A stretch of DNA of 55,522 nucleotides. It comes from Aeromonas caviae (GTDB taxonomy: Bacteria; Pseudomonadota; Gammaproteobacteria; Enterobacterales; Aeromonadaceae). Shown here in pieces: positions 27,656-36,453 of this stretch. Positions within the stretch are counted from its first letter, which is position 1. Each line of letters starts with the position of its first letter. The notes beneath the pieces are model-generated. The model was not told the origin of the DNA and ran no database searches. It was given only the letters and a program-made list of their open reading frames with translations. The DNA lies in the NCBI RefSeq assembly GCF_000819785.1, contig NZ_CDBK01000086.1:1-55522 (forward strand). The letters are read 5' to 3'. The translations under genes were made by a program, and so were the position numbers.

Positions 27656-28906
27656 ATGACACAACAACACCCCCTCATTCGACTGGTCAACAGCACCAGT
27701 CTGGTTAGCCAGATCCTGGTCGGTCTGGTATTCGGTATCCTTCTTGCGATGTTCATGCCCGAGTGGGCCAAGGCGGCGGGTCTGCTCGGCAGTCTGTTCG
27801 TCGGCGCCCTGAAGGCCGTGGCGCCGCTGCTGGTCTTCGTGCTGGTGATGTCGGCGATCATCGGCCACAAGCACGGCCAGAAGACCAACATGAAACCGAT
27901 CCTGCTGCTCTATGTGCTGGGTACCTTCCTGGCGGCTGCCGTGGCAGTGGTGGCGAGCTTCCTCTTCCCCTCCAACCTGCATCTGGTGGCAGGCGCTACC
28001 GAGATCACGCCGCCGGGTGGCATCACGGAAGTGCTGCAGACCCTGCTGTTCAACGTGGTGACCAACCCGGTGAAAGCACTGCTGGAAGCCAACTATATCG
28101 GCATCCTGGCCTGGGCCATCGGCCTTGGTATCGCCATGCGTCACGCCAATGAGAGCACCAAATCACTGATTTCCGATGTGTCTCACGGGGTTTCCGCTAT
28201 CGTCAAGGCCGTGATCCGTTGCGCTCCGCTCGGCATCCTGGGCCTGGTTGCCTCCACCCTGGCTGAAACCGGCTTCGATGCGCTGTTTGGCTATGCCCAG
28301 CTGCTGGTGGTACTGATCGGCTGCATGCTGTTCATCGCCTTCGTGGTCAATCCGCTCATCGTCTTCTGGAAGATCAAGCGCAACCCCTATCCCCTGGTGC
28401 TGACCTGCCTGAAAGAGAGCGGTGTGACCGCCTTCTTCACCCGCAGTTCCGCCGCCAACATTCCGGTCAACATGGCTCTGGCCGAGAGGCTGCGCCTGCC
28501 GGAAGACACCTATGCGGTCTCCATCCCGCTGGGGGCCACCATCAACATGGCCGGCGCCGCCATCACCATTACCGTGCTCACCATGGCGGCGGTGCATACC
28601 CTGGGGATGGAAGTGGACATGGCGACCGCCATTCTGCTCTCCGTCGTCGCCACCATCAGTGCCTGTGGCGCTTCCGGTGTGGCGGGCGGCTCCCTGCTGC
28701 TGATCCCGCTGGCGTGCAGCCTGTTCGGTATCAGCAACGACATCGCCATGCAGGTGGTGGCCGTTGGCTTCATCATCGGGGTGTTGCAGGATTCCGCCGA
28801 GACGGCCCTCAACAGCTCCACCGACGTGCTGTTCACTGCGGCCGCCTGCATGGCCGAGGATGAGAGCCTGCTGGATGCCGCCCCGGTGCCCAGCCGCGAA
28901 GCCTGA
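27656..28906 (+). CDS. sstT: Sodium:serine/threonine symporter SstT
   Basis: ATG 27656 ([19 protein letters not shown]), with AGGGA eight nt upstream, gives 416 residues (E. coli 414). The dicarboxylate/amino acid:cation symporter fold is shown by eight membrane helices and two re-entrant loops: [19 protein letters not shown] and [16 protein letters not shown], then [21 protein letters not shown]. SstT imports L-serine and L-threonine with Na+. It sits across a gene-free gap from an SdaC-like serine transporter, so this neighbourhood concentrates serine uptake. Confidence 0.96.
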   Translation: MTQQHPLIRLVNSTSLVSQILVGLVFGILLAMFMPEWAKAAGLLGSLFVGALKAVAPLLVFVLVMSAIIGHKHGQKTNMKPILLLYVLGTFLAAAVAVVASFLFPSNLHLVAGATEITPPGGITEVLQTLLFNVVTNPVKALLEANYIGILAWAIGLGIAMRHANESTKSLISDVSHGVSAIVKAVIRCAPLGILGLVASTLAETGFDALFGYAQLLVVLIGCMLFIAFVVNPLIVFWKIKRNPYPLVLTCLKESGVTAFFTRSSAANIPVNMALAERLRLPEDTYAVSIPLGATINMAGAAITITVLTMAAVHTLGMEVDMATAILLSVVATISACGASGVAGGSLLLIPLACSLFGISNDIAMQVVAVGFIIGVLQDSAETALNSSTDVLFTAAACMAEDESLLDAAPVPSREA

Positions 28907-28933
28907 TCCCCTAAGACTTTCCGCTCTGCACAG

Positions 28934-28958
28934 GCGCCCTCTTCGGAGGGCGCTTTTT
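28934..28958 (+). terminator. Rho-independent terminator of sstT
   Basis: GCGCCCTC / GAGGGCGC with a TTCG tetraloop and five T; 27 nt after the stop codon. Confidence 0.92.
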
Positions 28959-29570
28959 ATTTGCGCGCGCGTCAGGCGCCCTGCACCTTCTCGCCGTGTC
29001 ATGGCATTGACAGTGCTCGGATCCCCCTGTGTGATTTCCCGGGAGGGGCCCGTTGGCCGCCTTCGTGTTCTCGCCACCGCCAACACGCCATTCCCTGTAC
29101 CAACGTGCCCGGCGCTGCATTCGGCCGGGCATATCGGGCTGTTTGTGCTGTCAGCATGGCGGCTTGTGGCATCCCCCTCTGGTGACCGAAGGGGTCATCT
29201 GTTCTTCGGTCGCTGCACGGGAAGCCCGGTCAAGGTCTCTCGGCGGTTTGCCTGCGCCCTGTAGCCGGTACTTTCCCTGAGTGCCTTGAAGAAAGGCTCC
29301 ATTGGGTGGGGGTGTTGGCTCTCTGGGCTAAACCCCGAAGAGCGGGCGTTCCTGGCAAGGACAAGGGCTCTGGTGTTCTGCCTGGCAAGGCCGATGGCGA
29401 GCAGCAGATGACGGGATAACACAGTACGTCTTGGTCGTGTGTCATGGGCGAAGGAATATGAGCGGCAAGCTGTCACCAAGGGGAAAGAGAGTGGGTGAAA
29501 GGGCTGTCTCTGATTTGAGGGCAGGGGGTTCTGATCATTTGAGCCCAGTACCTGATGATCATAACGAACA
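28959..29570. other. About 610 bp of gene-free, hairpin-rich DNA
   Basis: GC-rich with no plausible reading frame on either strand. It contains TGCCCGGC/GCCGGGCA (29106-29113, 29124-29131), GACCGAAG/CTTCGGTC (29184-29191, 29204-29211) and several short direct motifs (CTGGCAAGG twice, near 29348-29395). It could be a decayed gene, an untranslated RNA, or spacer; I cannot decide. Confidence 0.5.
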
Positions 29571-29599
29571 CAGCCCGGCAGAGGAGATCTGCCGGGCTG
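29571..29599 (-). terminator. Terminator-like hairpin behind the SdaC-type transporter
   Basis: CAGCCCGGCAGA / TCTGCCGGGCTG, twelve perfect pairs, five-base loop. A second hairpin, GGGCCAG-ATG-CTGGCCC, lies at 29611-29627, closer to the stop codon. The T-tract is weak. Confidence 0.7.
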
Positions 29600-29646
29600 T
29601 GGGAGGCGCCGGGCCAGATGCTGGCCCGACGGTATCGCAGGAAGGC

Positions 29647-30945
29647 TTAGCCGACCAGTTGATAAAGGATGGCGGAGATGGCGATAAGGCCCATGGTCGC
29701 CACGAAGACGTTGCTGATCTGGCCCTGGTATTTCGCCATGGCCGGAACGCGCTTGATGGCGTACATGGGCATGAGGAACAGGATGGTGGCGATGATGGGG
29801 CCACCCAGGGATTCGATCATCCCGAGGATGGAGGGGTTGATCACGGCAACGCCCCACAGGGTCAGGATGAAGAAGGCGATGATGAACAGCTCCACCTTCT
29901 TGTGGTTCGGTGCCTTGCCGGAGCTGCGCATGTTCTGGACGATCATCCCTTTCAGACCTTCACGGGCACCCAGATAGTGGCCGAAGAAGGAGGAGACGAT
30001 GGCCACGAAGGCAACCAGCGGACCGAAGTAGGAGATGATGGGGCTCGCATGCTGGTTGGCCAGGTAGGAGAGCACGGCGATGTTCTGGGACTTGGCTTCT
30101 GCCAGCTGGGCCGGCGTCAGGCTCATCACGCAGGAGAAGACGAAGAACATCACGAAGCCCAGCAGAATGATGGCGGTGCGCTTGAGGATGGCGTCGGACT
30201 TGGCGACGGCATGCTCACCGTGATCACGGCGCTGGGCCAGAGCGAAGCTGGAGATGGCCGGGCTGTGGTTGAAGGAGAAGACCAGCACCGGGATGGTCAG
30301 CCACAGGGTGGTGGCGAAGTCCTTGGTGCTCGGCATTTCATTCAGGGCCGCACCGGTCCAGTCCGGGATCAGGTACAGGGAGATGCCCGCCAGAATGGCG
30401 ATGAGCGGATAGACCAGGAACTCGGTCACTTTCAGCATCAGCTTCTCGCCAGCCAGCATCACGGACATCATGGCCATGATGAGCACGATGGAGAGGATCC
30501 AGCGCGGGGGCGGCGTCATCTGCAACTGGTTGACCAGGAAGCTTTCCACCGTGTTGGTGATGCCCACGCCGTAGATCAGCACGATGGGGTAGATGGCAAA
30601 GAAGTAGAGCAGGGTGATCAATTTACCGGCACCCACGCCGAAGTGCTCTTCCACCACCTGGGTGATGTCGGCATTGGGCTGCTTGGAGGAGAGCACGAAG
30701 CGTGCCAGACCACGGTGGGCCAGGTAGGTCATGGGGCCGACCAGCAGCGCCATCACCACCAGCGGCCAGAAGCCACCCATGCCGGCGTTGATGGGCAGGA
30801 ACAGGATGCCTGCACCGACGGCGGTACCGAACAGGCTGATCACCCAGGTGGTGTCTTGTTTACTCCAACCGCGAGATTGGACCGAGCTGATTCCTTGCTC
30901 CTGTGCGGCTGCAACATCCTGTGCGCCAGTGACAGTATTGGACAT
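29647..30945 (-). CDS. SdaC-family serine:H+ symporter (HAAAP family)
   Basis: ATG 30945 ([11 protein letters not shown]) has GGGGTGAG just upstream and gives 432 residues; a GTG three codons earlier is less likely. It is close to E. coli SdaC/DlsT throughout: [30 protein letters not shown]-like [46 protein letters not shown], and [14 protein letters not shown]. Eleven membrane helices are expected. The HAAAP family imports serine, threonine or aromatic amino acids with H+ or Na+; serine is most likely here by similarity. The 215-bp AT-rich gap upstream holds its promoter and may be catabolite-regulated, but no clean CRP site was seen. Confidence 0.88.
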   Translation of the reverse strand: MSNTVTGAQDVAAAQEQGISSVQSRGWSKQDTTWVISLFGTAVGAGILFLPINAGMGGFWPLVVMALLVGPMTYLAHRGLARFVLSSKQPNADITQVVEEHFGVGAGKLITLLYFFAIYPIVLIYGVGITNTVESFLVNQLQMTPPPRWILSIVLIMAMMSVMLAGEKLMLKVTEFLVYPLIAILAGISLYLIPDWTGAALNEMPSTKDFATTLWLTIPVLVFSFNHSPAISSFALAQRRDHGEHAVAKSDAILKRTAIILLGFVMFFVFSCVMSLTPAQLAEAKSQNIAVLSYLANQHASPIISYFGPLVAFVAIVSSFFGHYLGAREGLKGMIVQNMRSSGKAPNHKKVELFIIAFFILTLWGVAVINPSILGMIESLGGPIIATILFLMPMYAIKRVPAMAKYQGQISNVFVATMGLIAISAILYQLVG

Positions 30946-31160
30946 GTGTCTCACCCCGAATGTGTGGTTTTAATTAGTCGGCGCAAGAATACTTTCTTTT
31001 TAATCAAAAATGTTGATCAAATTCACCTTTGTGCGGCTGAAACCCGTACTTTCTTGTAGAAATGTGATCAAAAGAATAAAAAATCAAAATTTATTTATCA
31101 AATGCAGTGTTATTTGAATGTTAACTGGATAATTTCTCACCTCATTATGTTGTCAAAATG

Positions 31161-31733
31161 TTATGTCGAGATGTGCTGGGCAAGCTGGCGGATCATGCTG
31201 GCAGTGGCTCCCCAGATGAAAGATTGCTCCCAAGGGATCCAATAGATGGTGTGACGTCCGTCCGCCCTTGGCAGGCTCAGGGCTATGTGCTGCCCCGGAT
31301 CCAGCACGTGGGCGAGGGGGACTTCGAAGGCCTGGGCCACCTCGTCCTGGCTCAGGGTCAGCCCGTAGCCTGGGTCGAGCATGGCGAGGACCGGCAGCAC
31401 ATCGTAGCGTGAGACGGTATTGAGAGGGGTGAGGCTGCCGATGATCCGGATCTGGGAGGGGGGAATGCCAAGCTCCTCCTCGGTTTCCCTGAGCGCGGTG
31501 TGAATGAGGTCCCGGTCTTCCGGGTCCTGACGCCCGCCGGGAAAGCTGATCTGCCCCGGGTGGTGGCGCAGGGCGGCGCTGCGGCGCGTCAGCAGCAGGT
31601 GCAGGCCCTCGGGGCGCTCCACCAGGGGGATCAGCACGGCGGCAGGTTTGAGCCCGGCCAGTGCCAGGCGATGGGCGGGGGCGGGGCGCTGCAGCAAAAA
31701 GCGGGTCAGCAGCTCGGCACTCGTCATCTCCAT
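31161..31733 (-). CDS. nudL: NudL-type NUDIX hydrolase (CoA diphosphatase family)
   Basis: ATG 31733 (MEMTSAELLTRFLL) follows AAGGAG and gives 190 residues (E. coli NudL 192); an ATG two codons later is possible. It carries the CoA-pyrophosphatase UPF0035 sequence AAVLIPLV and LLTRRSAALRHHPGQISFPGGRQD, then the NUDIX helix ALRETEEELGI with its metal-binding glutamates. Family members hydrolyse CoA and its derivatives to 3',5'-ADP and 4'-phosphopantetheine. It is 37 bp behind pabB, the same pairing as in E. coli. Confidence 0.92.
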   Translation of the reverse strand: MEMTSAELLTRFLLQRPAPAHRLALAGLKPAAVLIPLVERPEGLHLLLTRRSAALRHHPGQISFPGGRQDPEDRDLIHTALRETEEELGIPPSQIRIIGSLTPLNTVSRYDVLPVLAMLDPGYGLTLSQDEVAQAFEVPLAHVLDPGQHIALSLPRADGRHTIYWIPWEQSFIWGATASMIRQLAQHIST

Positions 31734-31770
31734 GGGTCTCCTTGTGTCGGCCCCGCAGGGCCGGATGGGG

Positions 31771-33141
31771 TCAAAGGGCATCGAGCAGTGGCAGGATGCG
31801 GGCCACCTTGTCGTAGGTCTCCTGATATTCGGCGTCGGGATCGGAGTCTGCGATGATGCCGCCCCCCGCCCAGCAGTGCAGCTGACCGGCTTCGGCGATC
31901 AGGGTACGGATGCAGATGCTGGTATCCATTCTTCCGTGCTGACTCAGATAACCGATGCTGCCGCAGTAGGCATTGCGCCGCACCGGCTCCAGCTCCTCGA
32001 TGATCTCCATCGCCCGGATCTTGGGAGCCCCAGTGATGGAGCCGCCGGGGAAGCAGGCCCGCAGCAGATCCACTTCTTGCCAGCGCGCATCCAGTTCTCC
32101 GTGAATGGTGGAAACCAGATGATGCACCGCCGGGAAGGATTCCACGGCAAAGAGATGCGGGACCGTGACCGATCCCGGCCGGCTCACCCGGCCGATGTCG
32201 TTGCGCAGCAGATCGACGATCATCAGGTTCTCCGATCTGTCCTTGTCGGCGCTGGCGAGCGACTCGGCCACCCTGGCATCCTGGGCGGGATCCGGGTGGC
32301 GAGGCCGGGTGCCCTTGATGGGCTTGGTCTCGATATGGCGCTTGTCGAGCAGCAGGAAACGCTCCGGGGAGAGGCTCAGAATGGCGCTTTGCGGCAGGCG
32401 GATAAAGGCGGAGAACGGCGCCTTGTTGGCGGCGCTCAGAGCGAGATAGGCGGACCATTCATCCCCCTGATAAGGGGCGCTGAAGCGCTGGGTCAGGTTG
32501 ATCTGGTAACAATCCCCCGCCGCCAGATAGGCCTGGATACGGGCAAACTTGTCGCCGTATTCGGCCCGCGTCATGTTGCTCTGCCAGGGGCCGGTCAGGC
32601 GAAGGGGGAGGGTGGTTCGTTCGCGCTGCGCCATCAGCCAGTCGAGCCTGCGGGCGAGGCCGGCTTCATCACCCCAGTGGGCCAGCTGCCAGTGTCCCGT
32701 CGCGACATTTCGCAGCAGCGCCCAGTCGTAGATCCCGACCGCCATGTCGGGCACCTGGATGTCCTGCTGCGCCACTGCGGGCAGACGCTCGAATCGTCGG
32801 CCCAGATCGTAGCCAAAGAGTCCCAGGGCTCCCCCGATAAATGGCAATCCCGAGTCATCCTCAACGCGCTCCCCGAGCAGGGCTCGCTGGGTCCTGGCGA
32901 GCAGGGCGAGGGGATCGCCGTCATGATGGTGCTGGTGGTTATCCTGGGTGAGGCAGGTGCTGGCACCCCGGGTTTCCAGGGTGGCAAGCGGATCGGCGCT
33001 GATGATGTCAAAACCGTTGTCAGCCCCCAGGGGGCCGGCGGATTCCAGCAGGATGGCCCAGGGTTGGTGTTGCAGGCAGGCGAACCAGGTGTGGAGCGAG
33101 GCCTGCGGGTCGAAATGGTGGATATGCAGTCTTGGTTTCAT
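31771..33141 (-). CDS. pabB: Aminodeoxychorismate synthase component I
   Basis: 456 residues (E. coli 453) with an N-terminal anthranilate-synthase-I-like domain and the C-terminal chorismate-binding domain. The PabB hallmark PIKGTRPRHP has Lys276 (TrpE has Ala there), followed by DLLRNDIGRVSRPGSVTVP, GGSITGAPKIRAMEIIEELEPVRRNAYCGSIGY and CWAGGGIIADSDP. With PabA it converts chorismate and glutamine to 4-amino-4-deoxychorismate for folate. The start at 33141 gives MKPRLHIHHFD. Divergent from the fumarase gene, downstream nudL in the same operon. Confidence 0.96.
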   Translation of the reverse strand: MKPRLHIHHFDPQASLHTWFACLQHQPWAILLESAGPLGADNGFDIISADPLATLETRGASTCLTQDNHQHHHDGDPLALLARTQRALLGERVEDDSGLPFIGGALGLFGYDLGRRFERLPAVAQQDIQVPDMAVGIYDWALLRNVATGHWQLAHWGDEAGLARRLDWLMAQRERTTLPLRLTGPWQSNMTRAEYGDKFARIQAYLAAGDCYQINLTQRFSAPYQGDEWSAYLALSAANKAPFSAFIRLPQSAILSLSPERFLLLDKRHIETKPIKGTRPRHPDPAQDARVAESLASADKDRSENLMIVDLLRNDIGRVSRPGSVTVPHLFAVESFPAVHHLVSTIHGELDARWQEVDLLRACFPGGSITGAPKIRAMEIIEELEPVRRNAYCGSIGYLSQHGRMDTSICIRTLIAEAGQLHCWAGGGIIADSDPDAEYQETYDKVARILPLLDAL

Positions 33142-33351
33142 TTTTTGTTACATAGGCAACAGTTTGCGCCCGGCTCCCTAGCCGGTTCGGGTGGTCAAGC
33201 GTATCATGGCCGCCGGCATTTTTAAGAAAAACACCGTTATAAAAACACGCCGCAGTCTGCCGGCTCCAGGTGCATTTGCCACCTGCCGAAGGCCCGGCTC
33301 ATATGGAAGCCCTTGCTCGCGCAAGCGATAACAAGGACCAGTGAGGATGAT

Positions 33352-34875
33352 ATGAGCATCATTAGAAAACAGGACTTTATCGATTCCATTGCTGACGCCC
33401 TGCAGTACATCTCCTTCTACCACCCCCTCGATTTCGTGCAGGCCGCCAAGGCCGCCTATGACCGCGAGATCAACCCGGCCGCCAAGGATGCCCTGGCCCA
33501 GATCCTGATCAACTCCCGCATGTCTGCCGAAGGTCATCGCCCGCTCTGTCAGGACACCGGTATCGTCACCTGCTTCGTCAAGATCGGCATGCAGGTACAG
33601 TGGGACAGCGACATGACGGTCCAGGAGATGGTGGATGAGGGCACCCGCCGCGCCTACACCAATCCGGACAACCCGCTGCGCGCCTCCGTGCTGGCGGATC
33701 CGGCCGGCAGCCGCAAGAACACCAAAGACAATGCCCCCGCTGTCGTGCACATCGACATGATCCCCGGCGACAAGGTGGAAGTGAGTATCGCGGCCAAGGG
33801 CGGCGGCTCCGAAAACAAATCTAAGATGGTGATGCTCAACCCCTCCGACGACATCGTGGAGTGGGTGCTCAAGACGGTGCCGACCATGGGGGCTGGCTGG
33901 TGCCCGCCCGGCATGCTCGGCATCGGCATCGGCGGCACCGCCGAGAAGGCGGCGGTGCTCGCCAAGGAAGCCCTGATGGAGCACATCGACATCCAGGAGC
34001 TGATTGCCCGTGGTCCCGAGACCACCGAAGAGAAGCTGAGGGTCGAGCTCTATGACAAGGTCAACAAGCTCGGGATCGGTGCCCAGGGGCTGGGCGGCCT
34101 GACCACGGTGCTGGATGTGAAGGTGAAATCCGCACCGACCCACGCCGCCTCCAAGCCCGTGGTGATGATCCCCAACTGCGCCGCCACCCGTCACGTGCAT
34201 TTCGAACTCGATGGCTCCGGCCCGGCGGAGCTGACACCCCCCAGGCTGGAAGACTGGCCGGAGATCACCCGTGAGTCCGGTGGCAATGTGCGCCGGGTCA
34301 ACGTGGATGGTATCACCAAGGCAGAGCTTGCCAGCTGGAAGAGCGGCGATACCGTGCTGCTCTCCGGCAAGATCCTGACCGGCCGCGACGCCGCCCACAA
34401 GCGCATCGCCGACATGCTGAAAAAGGGTGAAGGACTGCCCGAAGGGGTCGATTTCACCAACCGCTTCATCTATTACGTGGGCCCGGTCGATGCGGTGCGT
34501 GACGAGGTGGTCGGCCCGGCTGGCCCCACCACGTCCACCCGGATGGACAAATTCACCGACATGATGCTGGGAGAAACCGGCCTCATCGGCATGATCGGCA
34601 AGTCCGAGCGCGGCCCCAAGACGGTCGAGAGCATCAAGCAGCACCAGGCTGTCTACCTGATGGCGGTGGGCGGCGCCGCTTACCTGGTGGCGAAAGCCAT
34701 CAAGAAGGCGCGCGTGGTGGCCTTTGCCGATCTGGGGATGGAGGCCATCTACGAGTTCGAGGTGGAAGACATGCCAGTCACCGTGGCGGTCGACTCCCAG
34801 GGCAACAACATCCACGAGACCGGCCCGGCCTACTGGTCCGCCAAGATTGCCGAGCTGGAGACCAAGCTGGCTTGA
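33352..34875 (+). CDS. Fumarate hydratase, class I (iron-sulfur)
   Basis: ATG 33352 (MSIIRKQDFIDSIADAL) follows GTGAGGA and gives 507 residues. It has the class I alpha and beta parts in one chain. Three candidate [4Fe-4S] ligands are Cys66 (RPLCQDTG), Cys184 (GWCPPGMLG) and Cys276 (PNCAATRH), with spacings like E. coli FumA (105, 224, 318). The C-terminal half contains GKILTGRDAAHKRI and YYVGPVDAVRDEVVGPAGPTTSTRMD. It interconverts fumarate and malate in the TCA cycle and is oxygen-sensitive in relatives. The protein is about 40 residues shorter at the N-terminus than E. coli FumA/FumB, hence no symbol. Own promoter in the 210-bp gap to pabB. Confidence 0.94.
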   Translation: MSIIRKQDFIDSIADALQYISFYHPLDFVQAAKAAYDREINPAAKDALAQILINSRMSAEGHRPLCQDTGIVTCFVKIGMQVQWDSDMTVQEMVDEGTRRAYTNPDNPLRASVLADPAGSRKNTKDNAPAVVHIDMIPGDKVEVSIAAKGGGSENKSKMVMLNPSDDIVEWVLKTVPTMGAGWCPPGMLGIGIGGTAEKAAVLAKEALMEHIDIQELIARGPETTEEKLRVELYDKVNKLGIGAQGLGGLTTVLDVKVKSAPTHAASKPVVMIPNCAATRHVHFELDGSGPAELTPPRLEDWPEITRESGGNVRRVNVDGITKAELASWKSGDTVLLSGKILTGRDAAHKRIADMLKKGEGLPEGVDFTNRFIYYVGPVDAVRDEVVGPAGPTTSTRMDKFTDMMLGETGLIGMIGKSERGPKTVESIKQHQAVYLMAVGGAAYLVAKAIKKARVVAFADLGMEAIYEFEVEDMPVTVAVDSQGNNIHETGPAYWSAKIAELETKLA

Positions 34876-34930
34876 TCAATCGGGCTTCGATGCAAACGCA
34901 GAGCGATTAGCCCCGTACAGCAGCATGTTG

Positions 34931-34957
34931 AAAGGCGACCCTCGGGTCGCCTTTTTT
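34931..34957 (+). terminator. Rho-independent terminator of the fumarase gene
   Basis: AAAGGCGACCC / GGGTCGCCTTT with a TC loop, then TTT; 55 nt after the stop codon. Confidence 0.92.
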
Positions 34958-34997
34958 GCGGGCCTCATTTGACGGTCTGGATCTGAGCAAATTTACT

Positions 34998-35060
34998 GCT
35001 GCTGTGCTGCTGTGCTGCTGTGCTGCTGTGCTGCTGTGCTGCTGTGCTGCTGTGCTGCTT
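34998..35060. repeat. Octamer tandem repeat (GCTGCTGT)n, n = 7 plus a partial copy
   Basis: Seven perfect head-to-tail copies of GCTGCTGT (34998-35053) and a decayed eighth (GCTGCTT). It lies 40 bp behind the fumarase terminator and 90 bp beyond the end of the sulA-like gene, in a convergent intergenic region. Eight is not a multiple of three, so copy-number change would shift any reading frame across it. A GTG-started frame across it (35020-35208) has no ribosome site and low-complexity product, so it is probably non-coding. Confidence 0.93.
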
Positions 35061-35148
35061 TGTCTTTGTCGTCATGGCATCCCGGGTCGGAAGCCTGGAT
35101 AACCCGGTGGGCAATGCCGGCGCATTGGCTGTCACGCCGAAGGGGCGA

Positions 35149-35628
35149 TCAGTGGTTCAGGTAGACATCCTGGCCGCCGTAGCTCAGTGCCCCACCCAGA
35201 GGGGTTGAGGGCTCGAAGAAGCGGGTCAGGACACCGGCACGCTGGGCCAGGGTGCTCAATGTGATCCGGTCCAGGGCGACCTGTTCGGGCAGCCAGGTCA
35301 GCACGGCGGCGCAGTGACCATTGATCAGGCTCTGCTCCAGCAGGCGCTGCCAATTCTTGATCTTGGGGGCGTGCACGACAAGCACCCTGGCAGGATTGAT
35401 TCCTCTGGCCTGCAATTGCACGGCGGCGGGCAGGCCTGGCGGGGCGACGAGCAGGATCCAGCCACTGTCGGACTGACTCAGTTGCCCCAGGGCATCCAGC
35501 AGCGGCGCTTCCTGATGGAGAGGGCCGCGCCGCTGCTCTTGTCCCATCTTGCTCTGATGGCGAGTGGGCCAGGTGGTGATCAGACCGGCAGAGGAGGAAG
35601 GGGGGCAAAGACTCAGGGGCTGGCTCAT
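35149..35628 (-). CDS. SulA-like SOS cell-division inhibitor
   Basis: ATG 35628 (MSQPLSLCPP) has AGGA upstream and gives 159 residues; the extension to 35700 crosses the LexA box and is rejected. The C-terminal half follows the SulA/RecA-like inactive fold: LLDALGQLSQSDSGWILLVAPPGLP, a Gly-rich turn, INGHCAAVLTWLPEQV and a C-terminal LSYGGQDVYLNH. E. coli SulA binds FtsZ and stops septation during SOS. Similarity is weak outside the core, so the symbol is withheld. A perfect LexA box directly upstream supports the assignment independently. Confidence 0.83.
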   Translation of the reverse strand: MSQPLSLCPPSSSAGLITTWPTRHQSKMGQEQRRGPLHQEAPLLDALGQLSQSDSGWILLVAPPGLPAAVQLQARGINPARVLVVHAPKIKNWQRLLEQSLINGHCAAVLTWLPEQVALDRITLSTLAQRAGVLTRFFEPSTPLGGALSYGGQDVYLNH

Positions 35629-35654
35629 ATGTCGTTCCTGTATGAATAACCATG

Positions 35655-35670
35655 CTGTATGCGTATACAG
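35655..35670 (-). promoter_or_regulatory. LexA (SOS) box of the sulA-like gene
   Basis: CTGTATGCGTATACAG: perfect CTGT-N8-ACAG, 27 bp upstream of the start codon, where it would overlap the promoter or transcription start. Confidence 0.92.
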
Positions 35671-35862
35671 TAGTTCTGTTCGCAAGGAGTGACAAGTCAT
35701 TTGTGGCTAAAAATGTGAGCCGATTAACAGGGGATGATTTTAACTCCATGATTAAAGAGGATATTTATATCTTCCTTATGCAGGATGTTTTTTAACCAGT
35801 AGACAAACTTCGGGTCGGCGCTCATGGTTATACAGTCCTGTATGGGGAGAGGAGGGAGCGAG

Positions 35863-36060
35863 ATGGACGTCAGTACCTTGCAACGACTGGATGCGAACAT
35901 TCTGCTCGGGATCATCAACGAGAAGCTGCGGCTGGAGTGTGATGGCCTGGAAGAGCTGCTGGCTTACTACGACATGACAGAAGATCAGCTGGCTACCCGT
36001 CTGCAACAGATCGGGTATCACTACGACCCCATGAGCAATCAGTTCAAGGCACATGGTTAA
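35863..36060 (+). CDS. DUF4250 small protein
   Basis: ATG 35863 (MDVSTLQRLDANILLGIINEK) follows GGAGGGAG; 65 residues. The family core is seen in ILLGIINEKLRLECDGLEELLAYYDMTEDQLATRLQQIGYHYDPMSNQF. No function is known for DUF4250. It is predicted helical, acidic and cytoplasmic. It is divergent from the sulA-like gene and has its own terminator. A 14-bp palindrome ATACAGTCCTGTAT at 35830-35843 sits just upstream of its ribosome site. Confidence 0.85.
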   Translation: MDVSTLQRLDANILLGIINEKLRLECDGLEELLAYYDMTEDQLATRLQQIGYHYDPMSNQFKAHG

Positions 36061-36069
36061 TTGAAATCA

Positions 36070-36097
36070 AAGGATGCTCCGATTGGGGCATCCTTTT
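36070..36097 (+). terminator. Rho-independent terminator of the DUF4250 gene
   Basis: AAGGATGCTCC / GGGGCATCCTT (one G-T pair), GATT loop, then TTT; 10 nt after the stop. Confidence 0.9.
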
Positions 36098-36119
36098 TAT
36101 TACCTGACGAGGAGGTGTG

Positions 36120-36139
36120 AATTGAAAACGCTTTCAATT
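36120..36139. promoter_or_regulatory. LacI-family-type operator
   Basis: AATTGAAAACGCTTTCAATT: perfect 8-bp arms around ACGC, with the central CG step typical of LacI/GalR-family operators. It lies 315 bp upstream of the glgP start and just beyond the preceding terminator. Confidence 0.6.
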
Positions 36140-36453
36140 TCTCCCTAGTTGGCGATTATTTTCACGTATTTTCAGTCACAGGCAATCATTGAAAACCTAT
36201 TCATAAAACTATCTTTTTTGTTTTCATGTATCACCATGATTTAAAACGAAATTTATATTTCATTCAGACTGGCTCAAGGAAAGGGTTTTCATGGTGAAAC
36301 TGTCATTTTTATGCGTTAAAGTGTGACTCACGTTAACTTTTAAACCCTTGGCTTTAGCTAGTATGCCCCCGCCGGAGCATATTCTGAGATAACAACAGCG
36401 CCGGTCCCCCCGATGGGATGACATTTTTTATTTGTAACGAAGGAAAATGGTTT

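Larger units (their letters stand above)
36061..36453. other. 393-bp regulatory region upstream of glgP
   Basis: After the DUF4250 terminator the DNA is AT-rich and gene-free. It carries the LacI-type palindrome at 36120-36139 and a second dyad GTTAAAGTG/CACGTTAAC (36315-36323, 36329-36337, one mismatch, 5-bp centre). One GGGATGA (36415-36421) matches the core of a MalT box but a single copy is not convincing. A TGTGA half-site near 36323 hints at CRP. Confidence 0.55.

Noticed and set aside
34998..35060. Octamer array as a CRISPR or REP array
   Set aside because: No spacers and a period of only 8 bp; it is a simple tandem repeat.
35020..35208. 62-codon frame across the octamer repeat as a phase-variable gene
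   Set aside because: GTG start inside the repeat, no ribosome site, Cys/Leu/Val low-complexity product and no family match.
36415..36421. MalT box before glgP
   Set aside because: A single core match; MalT promoters need several oriented boxes.
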